This document shows positions 28,804-37,098 of a stretch of 64,000 bases of DNA, one piece after another. The notes under the pieces are model-generated. The model had not been told where the DNA came from. It ran no database searches and saw nothing but the letters and a program-made list of their open reading frames with translations. Each line of letters opens with the position of its first letter. Position 1 is the first letter of the stretch. Source of the DNA: Salibaculum griseiflavum (lineage in GTDB: Bacteria; Pseudomonadota; Alphaproteobacteria; Rhodobacterales; Rhodobacteraceae); assembly GCF_003129565.1 (NCBI RefSeq), contig NZ_QETF01000005.1, positions 124,001 to 188,000 on the forward strand, read 5' to 3'. A program made the position numbers and the translations under genes.

Positions 28804-30294
28804 TCAGTCCGTCGCTCCCATCAGCCGGTCAATCGGCGCGAAATCATCGGTCAGGATCAGGTCATCGGCCCCGGTGATTTGCGCGACCATCTCGTCGGAC
28901 AGCGCGGCAAAACTGATGGGGTCCGGGCTGCGCGTCTGGAAACCGGGCAGGGGGGTCGGGTCAGAGCCGGCGGCAATCACGAAAACCATGCGTTGTCCCG
29001 GCGCGGGTTGGGCGGCCTCGGTCCAGATCTCGACCACCGGGAAGACCTCCTGCAGGGTGCGCACCACGGCACCCAGAACCTCAAGGCGGTCCTCGAAATC
29101 GATCACGTTCATCAGGTAGCTGCCGCCGGGGGTCAGCCGGCTTTGCACAAGTTCGTAGAACTCGCGGGTGATCAGGTGGGCTGGCACGGCGATATCGGTG
29201 AAGGCATCGCCTACGATCACGTCATACCGCTCTGGCCGCTTGGCCAAGGCGACGCGGGCATCCATGTGCAGGATTTCTGCCGTTTCTGGATCGAACCAGA
29301 AATCGCGGGCGGCGATGCGCGTCACCTCCGGGTCGATCTCGGCGACGGTGACCGGCCCGCCGCCCCGTGCGGCGATGGCGCGGGGCATGGAATAGGTGCC
29401 GCCCCCGATCAGGAAGCTGGAATAATCCCGTGTGGTGGCGCGGATCCGCGACAGGCCGTCCAGCATGGCGGCATGGTCGGTGAACATCACCTGCGGCGCA
29501 TCCTGCGCGCTCATCCCGTGCACCAGGTGATCCAGCACCATCATCTGCACAGGCTGGTCGGGATCGGCGGACATGTCGACAGATCGAATACAGAAGTAAT
29601 CGCTTTCCACATCACAGGGAGAGGGGGCCGCCACCGCCCATCCCGCCAGCCCCAGCGCCAGCACCGAGGCCAGCGCCGCCAGGCCCAGCCGCGCCTTGCC
29701 CCAGCCCAGGCAGAGCAGCGCCGAAAGAACGTAGACGGCGGTGACGACCGCCAGGGTCAGCGCCGACCCTAGCCAGGAAATGAACACGAACCCCGCCAAC
29801 AGGGTGCCCGCGATGGCCCCGATGGCCCCGGCGGCGAACAGCGCCCCAAGCGCCTTGCCGCTGTCGCGCCCGGTCTCGACCCCGATCTGGGCCAGAACGG
29901 GCGCTGGCACCCCGGCGAAGAGCGAGGGCAGAAAGAAGACCGCGCCACACAGCACCACGATTGCCCAGACCGGGTGGTCCACACTGCTCATCACAGGCCC
30001 GGCGATCCAGCGCAGAAGGCTGACGGCCAGCGCCGTGGTCAGCGCCGCCCCGATCAGTGTCCATCCGGTATAGCGCAGCGCGTCCGCGCGCCCGGCGATC
30101 CGCCCGCCCCACCAATGCCCGGCGGAAAACCCGGCCAGCACCACGGCGATGATCGCCGTCCAGGTATAAAGAGACATCCCCACATAGGGGGCCAACATGC
30201 GCCCGGCCACGATCTCGACCACCAAAGAGGCCGCCGAAACCACGACCTGGATCGCCACCAGCACCCAGAGTGGCATATGTCCCCGAATTTCCAT
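28804..30294 (-). CDS. Membrane-anchored spermidine synthase-like methyltransferase-fold protein
   Basis: A 496-residue fusion. Residues 1-220 hold about seven hydrophobic segments with the MFS-like start VVSAASLVVEIVAGRMLAPYVGMSLYTWT. The rest is a Rossmann-fold domain with FLIGGGTYSMPRAIA near 300, VAEIDPEVTRIAARDFWF near 325, MDARVALAKRPERYDVIVGDAFTD near 350 and a catalytic-region TPGGSYLMNVIDF. This resembles spermine/spermidine synthases. Such fused proteins are common in bacteria but the polyamine activity is mostly untested. An alternative start at 30276 has a better GGGGA upstream. Convergent to sufS, 18 bases apart. Confidence 0.82.
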   Translation of the reverse strand: MEIRGHMPLWVLVAIQVVVSAASLVVEIVAGRMLAPYVGMSLYTWTAIIAVVLAGFSAGHWWGGRIAGRADALRYTGWTLIGAALTTALAVSLLRWIAGPVMSSVDHPVWAIVVLCGAVFFLPSLFAGVPAPVLAQIGVETGRDSGKALGALFAAGAIGAIAGTLLAGFVFISWLGSALTLAVVTAVYVLSALLCLGWGKARLGLAALASVLALGLAGWAVAAPSPCDVESDYFCIRSVDMSADPDQPVQMMVLDHLVHGMSAQDAPQVMFTDHAAMLDGLSRIRATTRDYSSFLIGGGTYSMPRAIAARGGGPVTVAEIDPEVTRIAARDFWFDPETAEILHMDARVALAKRPERYDVIVGDAFTDIAVPAHLITREFYELVQSRLTPGGSYLMNVIDFEDRLEVLGAVVRTLQEVFPVVEIWTEAAQPAPGQRMVFVIAAGSDPTPLPGFQTRSPDPISFAALSDEMVAQITGADDLILTDDFAPIDRLMGATD

Positions 30295-30378
30295 GCCGCC
30301 ATTTGTGGCGCGGCGTGCGCCAAGGGCAAGCCGAAAGTGGTTGCGCGACCCGGCCGGGCGCGGTAATCGGGCGTCGTT

Positions 30379-30455
<77 letters not shown>

Positions 30456-30752
30456 TTTCAAGACATTGCTTTCACGACATGTGCCCTGGCGTTTTTTCCG
30501 GCGCCTTGCCTTTCGTGCGCTGAGGACCGAGGGCGGAGAGCGGTTCGGGGACTGTGAAGTGGTATCGGTGGCATCGCGAAGCTGCTGAGCACGCCTGCGC
30601 CCGGAACCGTTGACCCGGTCAAATCAACATCTGGCGGGCCCGCAAGGCATGCCGGAATGTGGCACAACCTAGGCGAAAGTAAGGGTAAAACTTGACCGCG
30701 ACTCTCTCCTGATGGACCTTACCTAGGGGAAATTTTTCTTCTTTTTGTCTTT
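30456..30752. other. Gene-poor stretch after tRNA-Arg
   Basis: About 300 bases with no supported gene. It has a T-rich pyrimidine run near 30728-30750 just before the following low-complexity frame. No clear terminator with a U-run was found for the tRNA, although GGCG-TTTTTTCC-GGCGCC at about 30488-30506 is a weak candidate. No repeats of the tRNA end were seen. Confidence 0.4.
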
Positions 30753-31223
30753 TTGAAAGTGGTTCCAGCCGCTCATACCATGATTTTTTTGTGGGCGGTC
30801 AGGGACCGACCGAATGCAGGCGAGCTTTTGGACAACGCATTTCCGCTGATCCCCGGGCAACAGCGACTCCGGGCGCCGTTCCGGGTCCGGACGCGGGATT
30901 GCGACCGCTACATCCAGGTCCGCCATGAACGGGCCCCGATACCGGCGCCTCCTGCACCAGAACCAGAGCCAGAACCCGAGCCCGAGCCTGAGCCTGAGCC
31001 CGAAGATCCGACCTTCCCCGGAAGCAGCGGAGATACCGGGCCAAGCGAAGGCAAAGGGGGGGGCGCAAGCCCCGGTCAGGACGGTTGTGGTGTTAATTGT
31101 GGGGACGACATCGAAACCGGCAACGGGAATGGAAACGCCAACGGGAACGGAAATGGAAATGGGAACGGCAACGGCAATGGCCGTGACACCCCGAACCGTG
31201 GTGGCAAGACCGAGGGTGGGTGA
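30753..31223 (+). CDS. Low-complexity protein with Pro-Glu and Gly-Asn repeats, doubtful
   Basis: A 156-residue open frame. Residues 64-84 are a Pro-Glu dipeptide run (about eight repeats) and residues 120-143 a Gly-Asn run (about ten repeats), coded by diverged six-base repeats in DNA. The two cysteines lie between them in GCGVNC. No start signal is convincing: the ATG-like start at 30753 has AAAG but the preceding region is T-rich. It may be a real secreted or surface protein, or the remaining C-terminal part of one such as a FecR-type protein often found next to CHASE2 genes. The opposite strand frame is shadow. Confidence 0.35.
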   Translation: MKVVPAAHTMIFLWAVRDRPNAGELLDNAFPLIPGQQRLRAPFRVRTRDCDRYIQVRHERAPIPAPPAPEPEPEPEPEPEPEPEDPTFPGSSGDTGPSEGKGGGASPGQDGCGVNCGDDIETGNGNGNANGNGNGNGNGNGNGRDTPNRGGKTEGG

Positions 31224-31348
31224 AACGTCGCCCAGCCAAGGCCTGCCTTTGGATGCGCGCCAGCTGAGGCCCCTGCATGGTCGGCGCCCGTCTGATGCGA
31301 TAGGCGTGTGACGCAGCAACCGAGACGCACCGTGGGAAAGGAATAGCG

Positions 31349-31639
31349 ATGCGCAAGTCGGTCCTTTTGCTGGGTTTGTCGCTGGTGATGGCTCTTGTGG
31401 CGATCCGGGCCGCCGATCCGCTGCCGGTGCGGTCGCTGCGTTTGGCCTATTTCGACTACCTTCAGCTGTTGTCCCCGAGGGAATACCAGGACCTGCCCGT
31501 TCGGGTGGTCGATATCGACGAGGCCTCCTTGTCAGAACTCGGCCAATGGCCGTGGCCGCGCGACCTGTTGGCACAGCTTCTGGACCGGCTTTCCGAGTAT
31601 GGGGGTGGGCATATGCGCCGGGCTGGGCCGGTTCTATGA
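31349..31639 (+). pseudogene. CHASE2-domain protein remnant (N-terminal part)
   Basis: The frame begins properly: AAAGGA eight bases before the ATG, a signal-anchor VLLLGLSLVMALVAIRAAD, then the CHASE2 start RLAYFDYLQLLSPREY and VRVVDIDEASLSELGQWPWPRDLLAQLLDRLSEYG. Normal CHASE2 domains go on for about 300 more residues and usually end in an adenylate cyclase, kinase or phosphodiesterase domain. Here the match ends at residue 85 and a stop follows after eleven unrelated residues. The adjacent frame reads GRFYDQIPQRRADFLRPHEA to a stop at 31688, perhaps the far end of a gene after an internal deletion. Most likely a truncated sensor gene. Confidence 0.65.
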
Positions 31640-31691
31640 TCAGATCCCGCAGCGCCGCGCGGATTTCCTCAGGCCGCATGAGGCCTGACCG

Positions 31692-31928
31692 TCATGCCGA
31701 ACCCCGTGGGCTGACCTGTGCGGTTGCCGGGTGCTGTGCATTTTCGGAAAGCCGGCAGGTCACTGTGCGCATGATGGCAAGGCCGAAGCTCGGGTCTTCG
31801 AATTGCAGCCGCATGAAGCGCACCTTGTCGATGGTATAGACAACGGTCTTCTCGATGCAGCGGGCTGTTGCGGTTCGGGTCCTGTCATCCGTGAAGAACG
31901 CGATTTCGCCGAGGGTTTCATCGGCCGC
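31692..31928 (-). pseudogene. Cyclic-nucleotide-binding (cNMP/Crp-like) domain remnant
   Basis: The open frame of 78 codons has no start codon and an in-frame stop just upstream at 31929. Its text ETLGEIAFFTDDRTRTATA, CIEKTVVYTIDKVRFMRL and PSFGLAIMRTVTCRLSEN is the second half of a cNMP-binding domain: the phosphate-binding cassette (normally G-E-x-A/S-x-x-x-x-x-x-R-x-A-T), the strand with a D-x-x-x-F/R core, and the C-helix. The first half is missing. It lies downstream of the P-type ATPase on the same strand and next to the CHASE2 remnant, so a linked cyclic-nucleotide signalling pair seems to have decayed here. Confidence 0.6.
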
Positions 31929-32000
31929 TCATATCAAGGGGGGGAACCGAGCGAACGGATAGCGATGCATGGTGCAAGGTTGACCGGAATGCGGGGGTGG

Positions 32001-34709
32001 TCAGCGCTGGCGAATGGCGAGGCGCATGTGTTTCTCCACCTCGACCAGCGCGAAAAAGACGCCCCCGGTTGCCACGATCAGCATCCCGTCGAACAGGGGC
32101 ACCGGATGGGTGCCGAAGATCGCCTGGAGCGGTGGCAGATAGGTGATGGCGAATTGCGCCGTGGCGATGACCAGGACACAGGCCCAGATAACAGGGGTGC
32201 CCTTCGCCGCCTGCCAGGTCAGCGACGGTCCGTGCAGGTTGCGGATGAAGAACAGGTAGAAGATTTCCAGAACCACCAGCATGTTCAGCGCCATGGTCTG
32301 GGCCAGGGCCAGCGGATAGCCGCGGTCAATCGCATAGCTGTAGATTCCGAACACGGCGACAAGGAACAGCGCCGAAACCAGCACCACCTGCCAGACCAGC
32401 CGACCCGACAGCAACGGCGCATCACGCGGGCGCGGCGGGCGGCGCATGGTGCCCGGTTCCGTCGGTTCGAATGCAAGTGCCAACCCCAGTGTTCCGGCGG
32501 TGATCAGGTTGATCCAGAGGATCTGCACCGCCGTGACCGGAAGCGCCATGCCCAGCAGCAGCGCCAGGATGATCGTTGCGGCCTCGCCGAAACTGGTGGG
32601 CAGGGTCCAACTGATCACCTTCTTGATGTTGTCATAGACCGTGCGCCCTTCGCGGACCGCTGCTGCGATCGAGGCAAAATTGTCATCCGCCAGCACCAGG
32701 GCCGCCGCCTCTTTCGCCGCCGTGCTGCCTTTGCGGCCCATGGCGATGCCCGCATCCGCGCGCTTGAGGGCCGGGGCGTCGTTGACGCCGTCGCCGGTCA
32801 TGGCCACGGTCAGCCCGCGTGACTGCAGCGCTGTCACGAGCCGCAGCTTGTGCGCCGGAGAGGTGCGTGCAAACACGTCTGTCTGCGCGGCCGCCTCGAC
32901 CAGCGCGGCGTCATCCATCAGGGCCAGTTCAGCCCCGGTCAGAACCGTTTCGGCATTGCGCAGGCCGATCTGTCCGGCGATGGCGCGGGCGGTTTCCGCG
33001 TGATCGCCCGTGATCATTTTCACCCGGATCCCGGCCGCATGGCATTCGGCGACGGCACTGATCGCCTCGGGGCGGGGTGGGTCGATCAACCCGACCAGAC
33101 CCAACAGGGTCAGCTTCCCCTTCAGCGAATTCTGATGCAGCGAATGGTCGTGACCGGGGGCCTCGGCCTGCGCCAGCGCGATGACCCTTTGCCCCCCCGC
33201 GGCCAATGCTTCGACCTCTCTGTGCCAGGCCGGGCTGTCAAGCGGTTCGGTGCCGCCATGGGCCGAGAATTGATCGGCACAGAGCGACAGAACGGCCTCG
33301 GGTGCGCCCTTCACCAAAACCGCCTGTTCTCCTTGCGGGGCCTCGACCAGAACGGCCATGAACCGATGAAGCGCGTCGAAGGGGATCGCGTCACGCCGGG
33401 TCCATCCGGGGAAAGGGTCATTGCCGTCGCCGGTGATCCTGCCGGCCAGCGCCAGCAAAGCGCCTTCCATGGGGTCGCCCGCGACCTGCCAGCCGGCGGT
33501 CTGGTCACGTTGCAACTCGGCGTCGTTGCACAAGGCGGCAACGCGGGCACAGTCGGCCACCAGGTCGCGAGGCGCCCGCGCGTCCGGACCGGCGGTTTGC
33601 CGGATCTCGCCGACGGGCGCATAGCCCTCGCCCGTAACGGTGTAATGCGCCCCGGCGAGCGCCAGCGACGTGGCATTCATCTCGTTGCGGGTCAGGGTGC
33701 CGGTCTTGTCGGTGCAGATCACCGACACCGATCCCAGGGTCTCGATGGCTGGAAGCCGGCGCACGATGGCGTTGCGCCGGGCCATGGCCTGCACGCCCAC
33801 CGCGAGGGTGATCGTCAACACCGCCGGCAGGCCCTCGGGAATGGCCGCAACGGACAGGCCGACAACGGCCATGAAGAGGTCGGAAAAACCCATATGGCCG
33901 ACGAAGTATCCGTAGGCCAGCAGCGTGGCAGCGACGATGAGGATGAACAGCGTAAGCCATCGGGCGAAACGGTCCATCTGCTCGACCAGCGGCGTGGTGA
34001 GCGGTTCGACGGTGGACAACATGCCGCTGATCCGGCCGATCTGGGTCTCGGCGCCCGTGGCCGCGACGACACCGCGCCCGGTCCCGGCGGCGACCAGCGT
34101 TCCGGAGAACAGCATGCCGACCCGGTCGCCCAATGCGGCATCCTGGGCCACCGCGTCGGTCCCCTTGTCAACGGGTGCAGATTCGCCGGTCAGGATCGCT
34201 TCTTCGGCGCGCAAGCCATGGGCCTGGATCAGCCGCATATCGGCGGGCACGCGATCCCCGGCCTCGACCAGCACGATGTCGCCCGGTACCAGTTCGGCGG
34301 CATCGACGCTCTGGCGGCGGCCGTCGCGCAGCACGGCAGCGGCAGGGGCCAGCATGTCGCGGATTGCGGCCATGGCCTGCTCGGCGCGACCCTCCTGAAT
34401 ATATCCGATCACCGCGTTGACGAGGACCACCGCCAGGATCACCCCGGTATCGACCCAGTGCTGCAAGGCGGCGGTCACCACAGCCGACCCGATCAGCACG
34501 TAGATCAGGACATTGTGGAAATGTGCGAGAAAGCGCAGCAGCGGGTTGCGCCGAGCGGGCTGGGGCAGGCGGTTGGGGCCGTGTTGTTCGAGGCGGCGGG
34601 CGGCCTCGTTCGCGCTCAGGCCCTCGCGGTGTGCCGCCAAAGCCTTCAGCGCGCCCGCACCGGTCAGGGTATGAGGGGCGCGTGGTGCAGTCTCCTGGCT
34701 GTCGGTCAT
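32001..34709 (-). CDS. Cation-transporting P-type ATPase (P2-like)
   Basis: A 902-residue P-type ATPase. It has the N-terminal cation-ATPase segment GLSANEAARRLEQHGPNRLP, actuator motif LTGESAPVDK near 180, TM4 motif AAIPEGLPAVLT near 292, the phosphorylation site CTDKTGTLTRNEM near 335, the nucleotide domain KGAPEAVLSL near 480, the hinge MTGDGVNDAPALKRADAGIAMG near 640, and a C-terminal group of six helices with VQILWINLITAGTLGLALAFEP. The PEGLP and NLIT motifs fit the P2A/P2B Ca2+ or P2-type Na+/K+ group; the ion cannot be fixed. Length is typical. Confidence 0.93.
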   Translation of the reverse strand: MTDSQETAPRAPHTLTGAGALKALAAHREGLSANEAARRLEQHGPNRLPQPARRNPLLRFLAHFHNVLIYVLIGSAVVTAALQHWVDTGVILAVVLVNAVIGYIQEGRAEQAMAAIRDMLAPAAAVLRDGRRQSVDAAELVPGDIVLVEAGDRVPADMRLIQAHGLRAEEAILTGESAPVDKGTDAVAQDAALGDRVGMLFSGTLVAAGTGRGVVAATGAETQIGRISGMLSTVEPLTTPLVEQMDRFARWLTLFILIVAATLLAYGYFVGHMGFSDLFMAVVGLSVAAIPEGLPAVLTITLAVGVQAMARRNAIVRRLPAIETLGSVSVICTDKTGTLTRNEMNATSLALAGAHYTVTGEGYAPVGEIRQTAGPDARAPRDLVADCARVAALCNDAELQRDQTAGWQVAGDPMEGALLALAGRITGDGNDPFPGWTRRDAIPFDALHRFMAVLVEAPQGEQAVLVKGAPEAVLSLCADQFSAHGGTEPLDSPAWHREVEALAAGGQRVIALAQAEAPGHDHSLHQNSLKGKLTLLGLVGLIDPPRPEAISAVAECHAAGIRVKMITGDHAETARAIAGQIGLRNAETVLTGAELALMDDAALVEAAAQTDVFARTSPAHKLRLVTALQSRGLTVAMTGDGVNDAPALKRADAGIAMGRKGSTAAKEAAALVLADDNFASIAAAVREGRTVYDNIKKVISWTLPTSFGEAATIILALLLGMALPVTAVQILWINLITAGTLGLALAFEPTEPGTMRRPPRPRDAPLLSGRLVWQVVLVSALFLVAVFGIYSYAIDRGYPLALAQTMALNMLVVLEIFYLFFIRNLHGPSLTWQAAKGTPVIWACVLVIATAQFAITYLPPLQAIFGTHPVPLFDGMLIVATGGVFFALVEVEKHMRLAIRQR

Positions 34710-34776
34710 GGGCTGCCTCGCATGGTGGGTGCTCGCGTCACTATAGCAGCCGCCGGGGTCGCGCGGATGATCCGTG

Positions 34777-36051
34777 TCAAACCGGGATACGTGTGACGAT
34801 CAGCTTGTCGATGCGGCGGCCATCCATGTCGACGATCTCGATACGCCAGCCTTCGACCTCGATGTCCTGACCCTCGATGGGCATGTCGCCGAGCCGTGAC
34901 AGCACCAGCCCGGCCACGGTGTCGTAAGTCGGCTCCAGTTCCAGGGCGAGGCCCAGCCGGTCGCGGAACTCGTCCACTGGCATGGCGCCGGACACCACCA
35001 GCGACCCGTCGGCCCGGTGGATGAATTCTGGCGGGCGCTCCTCGGGTTCGTCAAAGCCGCCGGCGATCGCGCCCAGCACGTCCATGGGGGTGACGACCCC
35101 CTTGAAATGGCCATGTTCGTCATAGACCAGCACCATGTGGCTGAGCGATTGTCGCAGCCGGTCGATCACTTCGAGGGCGGGCAGGCTTTCAGGAATAACC
35201 GGCCCCGGGCGGGCGAGGGCGGCGGCGTCGAAACCGGACGCCGTGCTGTCGAGGATGTCGCGGCTGTGCAGGACGCCGATGATGTCGTCAGGGCCGCCCT
35301 GGCGCAGGGGCAGGCGAGAATGGCCCGATGTCCGGAACCGCGCGAGGATCTGGTCGCGGCTTTCACCGACTTCGGCGATCTCGACATCCGGGCGCGGGGT
35401 CATCAGGCCGCGTGCCCGCCGGTCGGAAAACCGCATGACACCCCCGATGAGGTCCTTTTCGGCGCGGTGGATGACACCGGCGCCGGCCGCCTCGGACAAC
35501 ATGTACCGAATATCCTCGTCGCTGACCGGCGCCTCCTGCCGGTCGGTCTGGCCCAGCAGCCGCAGCAGCAGGCGCCCGGATCTGTCGAGCACCCAGACCA
35601 CGGGACCGGCGATGCGCGACAGAACCAGCATGACCGGGGCAACGCGCGCGGCGACTCTTTCCGGGGCGGCCAGGGCGATCTGTTTGGGAACAAGCTCGCC
35701 CACGATCAGGGACAGGTAGGTGATGGCGATGACGACAAGCCCGACACCGACTTCGTCCGCAAAACGTGCCGGCACGCCAAGGGCGGGCAGGTATTCGGCC
35801 AGCCGCACACCGATCGTGGCCCCCGAAAAGGCACCGGCCAGCACGCCGACGAGGGTGATACCGACCTGAACGGTGGACAGGAACCGCCCCTGGTCATCGG
35901 CCAGGCGCAGGGCGATGCGCGCGCCTTGCGACCCTTTGGCGGCGTCGGCCTCCAGCCGGGAACGGCGGGCGGCGACGACGGCCAGTTCCGACATGGCCAG
36001 GAAGCCATTCAGGCAAACGAGGCAAAGAACAAGCAGGATTTCAAGAAACAT
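34777..36051 (-). CDS. CNNM/HlyC-CorC family membrane protein with CBS domains
   Basis: A 424-residue protein: DUF21 membrane domain in residues 1-190 (MFLEILLVLCLVCLNGFLAMSELAVVAARRSRLE, SGATIGVRLAE, ITYLSLIVGELVPKQIAL), a pair of CBS motifs in residues 210-335 (LMTPRPDVEIAEV, DDIIGVLHSRDIL, HMVLVYDEHGHFKGVVTPMDVL), and a C-terminal CorC_HlyC domain ending IDKLIVTRIP. CNNM/CorC proteins act in Mg2+ homeostasis; a haemolysin role is a legacy name. A related 430-residue protein lies at 43983-45272, so the window has two paralogues. Confidence 0.88.
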   Translation of the reverse strand: MFLEILLVLCLVCLNGFLAMSELAVVAARRSRLEADAAKGSQGARIALRLADDQGRFLSTVQVGITLVGVLAGAFSGATIGVRLAEYLPALGVPARFADEVGVGLVVIAITYLSLIVGELVPKQIALAAPERVAARVAPVMLVLSRIAGPVVWVLDRSGRLLLRLLGQTDRQEAPVSDEDIRYMLSEAAGAGVIHRAEKDLIGGVMRFSDRRARGLMTPRPDVEIAEVGESRDQILARFRTSGHSRLPLRQGGPDDIIGVLHSRDILDSTASGFDAAALARPGPVIPESLPALEVIDRLRQSLSHMVLVYDEHGHFKGVVTPMDVLGAIAGGFDEPEERPPEFIHRADGSLVVSGAMPVDEFRDRLGLALELEPTYDTVAGLVLSRLGDMPIEGQDIEVEGWRIEIVDMDGRRIDKLIVTRIPV

Positions 36052-36130
36052 GGCGCGACCCCGGCTGATATGCTGTCCCAGATAGCGACCGAAGCGCCGC
36101 CTTCAAAGCCGCTATCGGTCGGACAGGCCG

Positions 36131-36160
36131 AAAAAAAACCCGCGCAGCGGGCTGCACGGG
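36131..36160 (-). terminator. Rho-independent terminator after the DUF882 gene
   Basis: On the minus strand the stem CCCGTGCAG/CTGCGCGGG (one T-G pair, four-base loop) is followed by eight T. It lies 30 bases after the DUF882 stop. Confidence 0.85.
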
Positions 36161-36189
36161 TCGGACCTTCGACAGGGTGCGCTGTGCGG

Positions 36190-36759
36190 TCAGCGGCCCC
36201 AGCTGCGGACGGGGCCGCAATCCATGTGAACGAAATTCGAGCCGGTATAGCGCCCGACACCGCCGGCGCGGCAGGCCTGGGCGGCCCGCGCCATTTGGCT
36301 GACCGAGCGGCTGTCGAGCCTCAGGTCGGCGGCTTGGCCTTGCATGTGGAGTGAATTGCGCGCCACGCCGGACGACCGGCGGCGCAGCATGGCGTTGGTC
36401 TGTGGCGAACGGTATCCCGACAACAGAAGATAGGGCTCGTTCACGTCCATCAGGTTATGAGCGGCGGCCATGATGTCGATGGTCCGGGTGTCGATGTTAT
36501 GGGTCTGTCCGTTGCGCCAGTCGCGCATGAAGCGTTCGACCTCGGCCACGGCCTCGCCGATATATTCGCCTTCGATCCAGTAGATCGTGTCGATGCGTTC
36601 GCCGGTGCGCCCGCTATACATGCGCAGGCGGCGGATATCGCCGCTGCCGCGCAGGAACCCGGCCGCATTGGAAAAGGTAGGAGCCGCGGTGATGGTGGTG
36701 GCCGCGAATGCACGCAGCAAGCCGCGCCTCGTGATGCCCGAAGAGCTGTCAGTCGTCAT
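36190..36759 (-). CDS. DUF882/YcbK-type murein peptidase-like protein with Tat signal
   Basis: A 189-residue exported protein. The N-terminus has a twin-arginine signal, ITRRGLLRAFAATTITAAPTFSNAA. The mature part matches DUF882 (peptidase M15 fold): SGERIDTIYW-like RTGERIDTIYWIEGEYI, the zinc-binding region SGYRSPQTNAMLRRRSSGVARNSLHMQGQAADLRL (with H in SLHMQGQAAD) and NFVHMDCG at the end. Relatives such as E. coli YcbK (MepK) cleave peptidoglycan crosslinks. Divergent to an L,D-transpeptidase gene, which makes the 3-3 crosslinks that YcbK cuts, so the two probably balance the same bond. Confidence 0.85.
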   Translation of the reverse strand: MTTDSSSGITRRGLLRAFAATTITAAPTFSNAAGFLRGSGDIRRLRMYSGRTGERIDTIYWIEGEYIGEAVAEVERFMRDWRNGQTHNIDTRTIDIMAAAHNLMDVNEPYLLLSGYRSPQTNAMLRRRSSGVARNSLHMQGQAADLRLDSRSVSQMARAAQACRAGGVGRYTGSNFVHMDCGPVRSWGR

Positions 36760-37098
36760 GTTAGAGCGCCTGTCCCGTCGCTTGTGTCACCGACTTGTGC
36801 CGGTTTCTCTGCTATCTCATCCCCAGATGCATAATTTCTATGCCACAAATCGATTCGCGGACCAACCCCCGCGGGGCCGTTCCTGAGGGACAAGGTGAAA
36901 ATCGGCAGATTTTTGCGCAAAAGGTCAGAAAACCCTGACTTGTGGCCTTGATGCCGCGCTGACCAATCTGGCAAGCGCAACGCGGCAACACCATCACCGT
37001 GGTGTCGCCAGCTTGCGAGATTGTGAGTAGACTCGGTGATGGGAAGGGTGAACACACTGATCTCGATCAATAAACGTCCGTTTTATCTGAGGAATATC
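36760..37098. promoter_or_regulatory. Divergent regulatory region between DUF882 and L,D-transpeptidase genes
   Basis: The 340-base gap contains three structured items. A perfect 12-base palindrome TTTTGCGCAAAA is at 36911-36922. A hairpin ACACCA-N6-TGGTGT is at 36988-37005. CTGAT-CTCG-ATCAA is at 37057-37070, one base from the FNR consensus TTGAT-N4-ATCAA. The FNR-like site is 29 bases before the transpeptidase ATG and could be an operator over its start region. No further genes were found. Confidence 0.4.

Noticed and set aside
30723-31679. 318-codon minus-strand frame over the low-complexity region
   Set aside because: Arg/Pro/Ala-rich shadow of the plus-strand repeats and CHASE2 remnant; no domain or start signal.
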